Source: Jiella mangrovi (GTDB taxonomy: Bacteria > Pseudomonadota > Alphaproteobacteria > Rhizobiales > Rhizobiaceae). From it: a DNA stretch of 64,000 nt. Below the pieces are notes generated by a model. The model ran no database searches. It was given only the letters and a program-made list of their open reading frames with translations, and was not told the origin of the DNA. The stretch is taken from assembly GCF_017815135.1 (NCBI RefSeq), contig NZ_JAGJCF010000002.1, forward strand, positions 310,001 through 374,000. The letters are read 5' to 3'. A program made the translations under genes and the position numbers. Positions 63,058-64,000 of the stretch are shown in pieces. Each line of letters begins with the position of its first letter. Positions within the stretch are counted from its first letter, which is position 1.

Positions 63058-64000
63058 TTATTCGGCCGGCAGGATGTTGACGGCCGGCGCATGGACCGAA
63101 AGCGCCGGCTCCTTGCGCGCAGGTTCCGCCACGGTGGCCGAAACCACCTCCCCGGTCAGCGCGGCGAACGCCCGATCGAGCCATGCATTGTCCGGACCTG
63201 CGCCGATCGCCAGGGCTCGGGGGGTCTCGCCGGCCTTCGGCACATGCGCCGCCAGCGAGGCCCGGCCGCCGGCAACGTCAAAGCGCAGCCAGCCGCTCTT
63301 TGTCTCGACGATGCCTTTCATCCGGTCGATCTCGCCGGCTTCGCCAGCGACCACCTCTGCCAGAACCTGTCGCAGGGCATCGGCATCGACCCTGCCGGAG
63401 AAGCACCGGCTCCAGGACGCAAGGCCAAGGCCCGGCTCGTCGTGGTGGTGATGCCCGTGATGATCGTGCCCCTGATGATCATCGTGTGAATGGGCATGGT
63501 GGGCGTGATCATGCCCGTGATGGTGGTCATGATCATGACGTCCGGCATGCCCGTGATCATGAGCATGATGATCATCGAGCCCGTGAGCGTGGTGCTCATG
63601 CTCGTGGCGGGCAGCAACCGCCGGACCGGTCGCTGCATGGTCGTGCCCATGCCCCGTATCTTCGTGCCGGCCATGCTTGCTTGTCTCGTTGGGCGCGTGC
63701 TCGACCACGCGGGCGGTCCCGGCGGCGGCGTGAGCACTTGAACCCTGGCCCCGAGCTTGAGCCTGACGCGGTGCCGTCTCGTCGTCCATCATGTCCCGGG
63801 TCTCGCTCTGCCAGAGCGAGAGTGCGAGCGCTGGATCGACGCCACCCTCGACGATGCCGTAGCGCGCCGTCAGGATCTTGGCCGACGGATTGAGAGCGAG
63901 CAGCGTCTCTCGGACGGTCTCGATCTCGCCTGGCGAGACGAGGTCGGTCTTGTTGAGAATGAAGACCGGGGCAAGCCGTGCCTGAATGCGGAAATAGTCC
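63058..64000 (-). CDS. CobW/COG0523 family GTPase with very long His-rich linker (partial)
   Basis: The C-terminal 313 residues of a second CobW-family protein; the P-loop and CLCC region lie beyond the window's right edge. The visible part has the guanine-specificity motif in VFILNKTDLVSPGE, then a linker of about 120 residues containing about 36 His (for example HHHGHDHAHHAHSHDDHQGH), then the CobW C-terminal domain (GEIDRMKGIVETKSGWLRFDV). It probably binds and delivers Zn or a similar metal. It is convergent with serB. Confidence 0.9.
   Translation of the reverse strand, partial: DYFRIQARLAPVFILNKTDLVSPGEIETVRETLLALNPSAKILTARYGIVEGGVDPALALSLWQSETRDMMDDETAPRQAQARGQGSSAHAAAGTARVVEHAPNETSKHGRHEDTGHGHDHAATGPAVAARHEHEHHAHGLDDHHAHDHGHAGRHDHDHHHGHDHAHHAHSHDDHQGHDHHGHHHHDEPGLGLASWSRCFSGRVDADALRQVLAEVVAGEAGEIDRMKGIVETKSGWLRFDVAGGRASLAAHVPKAGETPRALAIGAGPDNAWLDRAFAALTGEVVSATVAEPARKEPALSVHAPAVNILPAE

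Overview
This is a GC-rich, gene-dense chromosomal segment of an alphaproteobacterium, most likely of the order Hyphomicrobiales (Rhizobiales). The evidence is the hemC-hemD-mic60-hemY cluster, a CbbR-linked fbp-prk-tkt operon, DUF3072, DUF1206 and DUF2474 proteins, and two families of palindromic intergenic repeats of the kind common in rhizobial genomes. The zeaxanthin-glucoside gene set next to Calvin-cycle genes would fit a yellow or orange member of the Aurantimonadaceae; that placement is inference. I found no rRNA, tRNA, CRISPR array or prophage. The one clear mobile element is an IS110-family insertion near 43.3-44.6 kb.

Layout. 0-12 kb holds housekeeping and mixed metabolism: histidine phosphatase, argB, a beta-lactamase-fold hydrolase, an M20 amidohydrolase, a D,D-carboxypeptidase, a CobW GTPase, TusA, DUF924, a CelD-type acetyltransferase, aroQ and a class I glutamine amidotransferase. 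12-18 kb is a minus-strand heme/membrane-architecture operon (hemC, hemD, mic60-like, hemY, terB-like). Divergent from it are tsaD-gpsA-YciI-EVE. 22-28 kb holds rpe, tkt, prk and fbp, with the LysR regulator cbbR divergent; no Rubisco genes are present. 28.3-36.4 kb is a complete zeaxanthin-glucoside pathway: idi-2, crtE, crtZ, and an overlapping crtX-crtY-crtI-crtB operon. 36-43 kb has a HerA-like ATPase, a RelE/ParE-type toxin-antitoxin pair, glycerate kinase, and a cyanide-insensitive-type bd oxidase with a 46-aa TTG-start DUF2474 subunit. 43-48 kb has the IS110 element, tag and two L,D-transpeptidases. 48-56 kb has rplY-pth-ychF, OsmC, two MaoC hydratases, a RecD-like helicase and a response regulator. 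56.7-59.3 kb is ilvB-ilvN behind a leader peptide and attenuator. 59.4-64 kb has DUF1206, a diguanylate cyclase, miaA, serB and a second, very His-rich CobW GTPase cut by the window edge.

How it fits together. Idi and CrtE supply GGPP, and CrtB/I/Y/Z/X convert it to glucosylated zeaxanthin, a membrane antioxidant. Fbp/Prk/Tkt/Rpe run the regenerative part of the Calvin cycle under CbbR. HemC/D/Y supply heme, relevant to the bd oxidase. The items most worth follow-up are the branched-chain leader peptide and attenuator before ilvB, a 52-codon ORF that overlaps crtE by ATGA, a 23-codon ORF with an ideal ribosome binding site beside the IS110 element, and bipartite palindromic repeats found at five places. 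I did not find convincing evidence of a wholly new multi-gene system.
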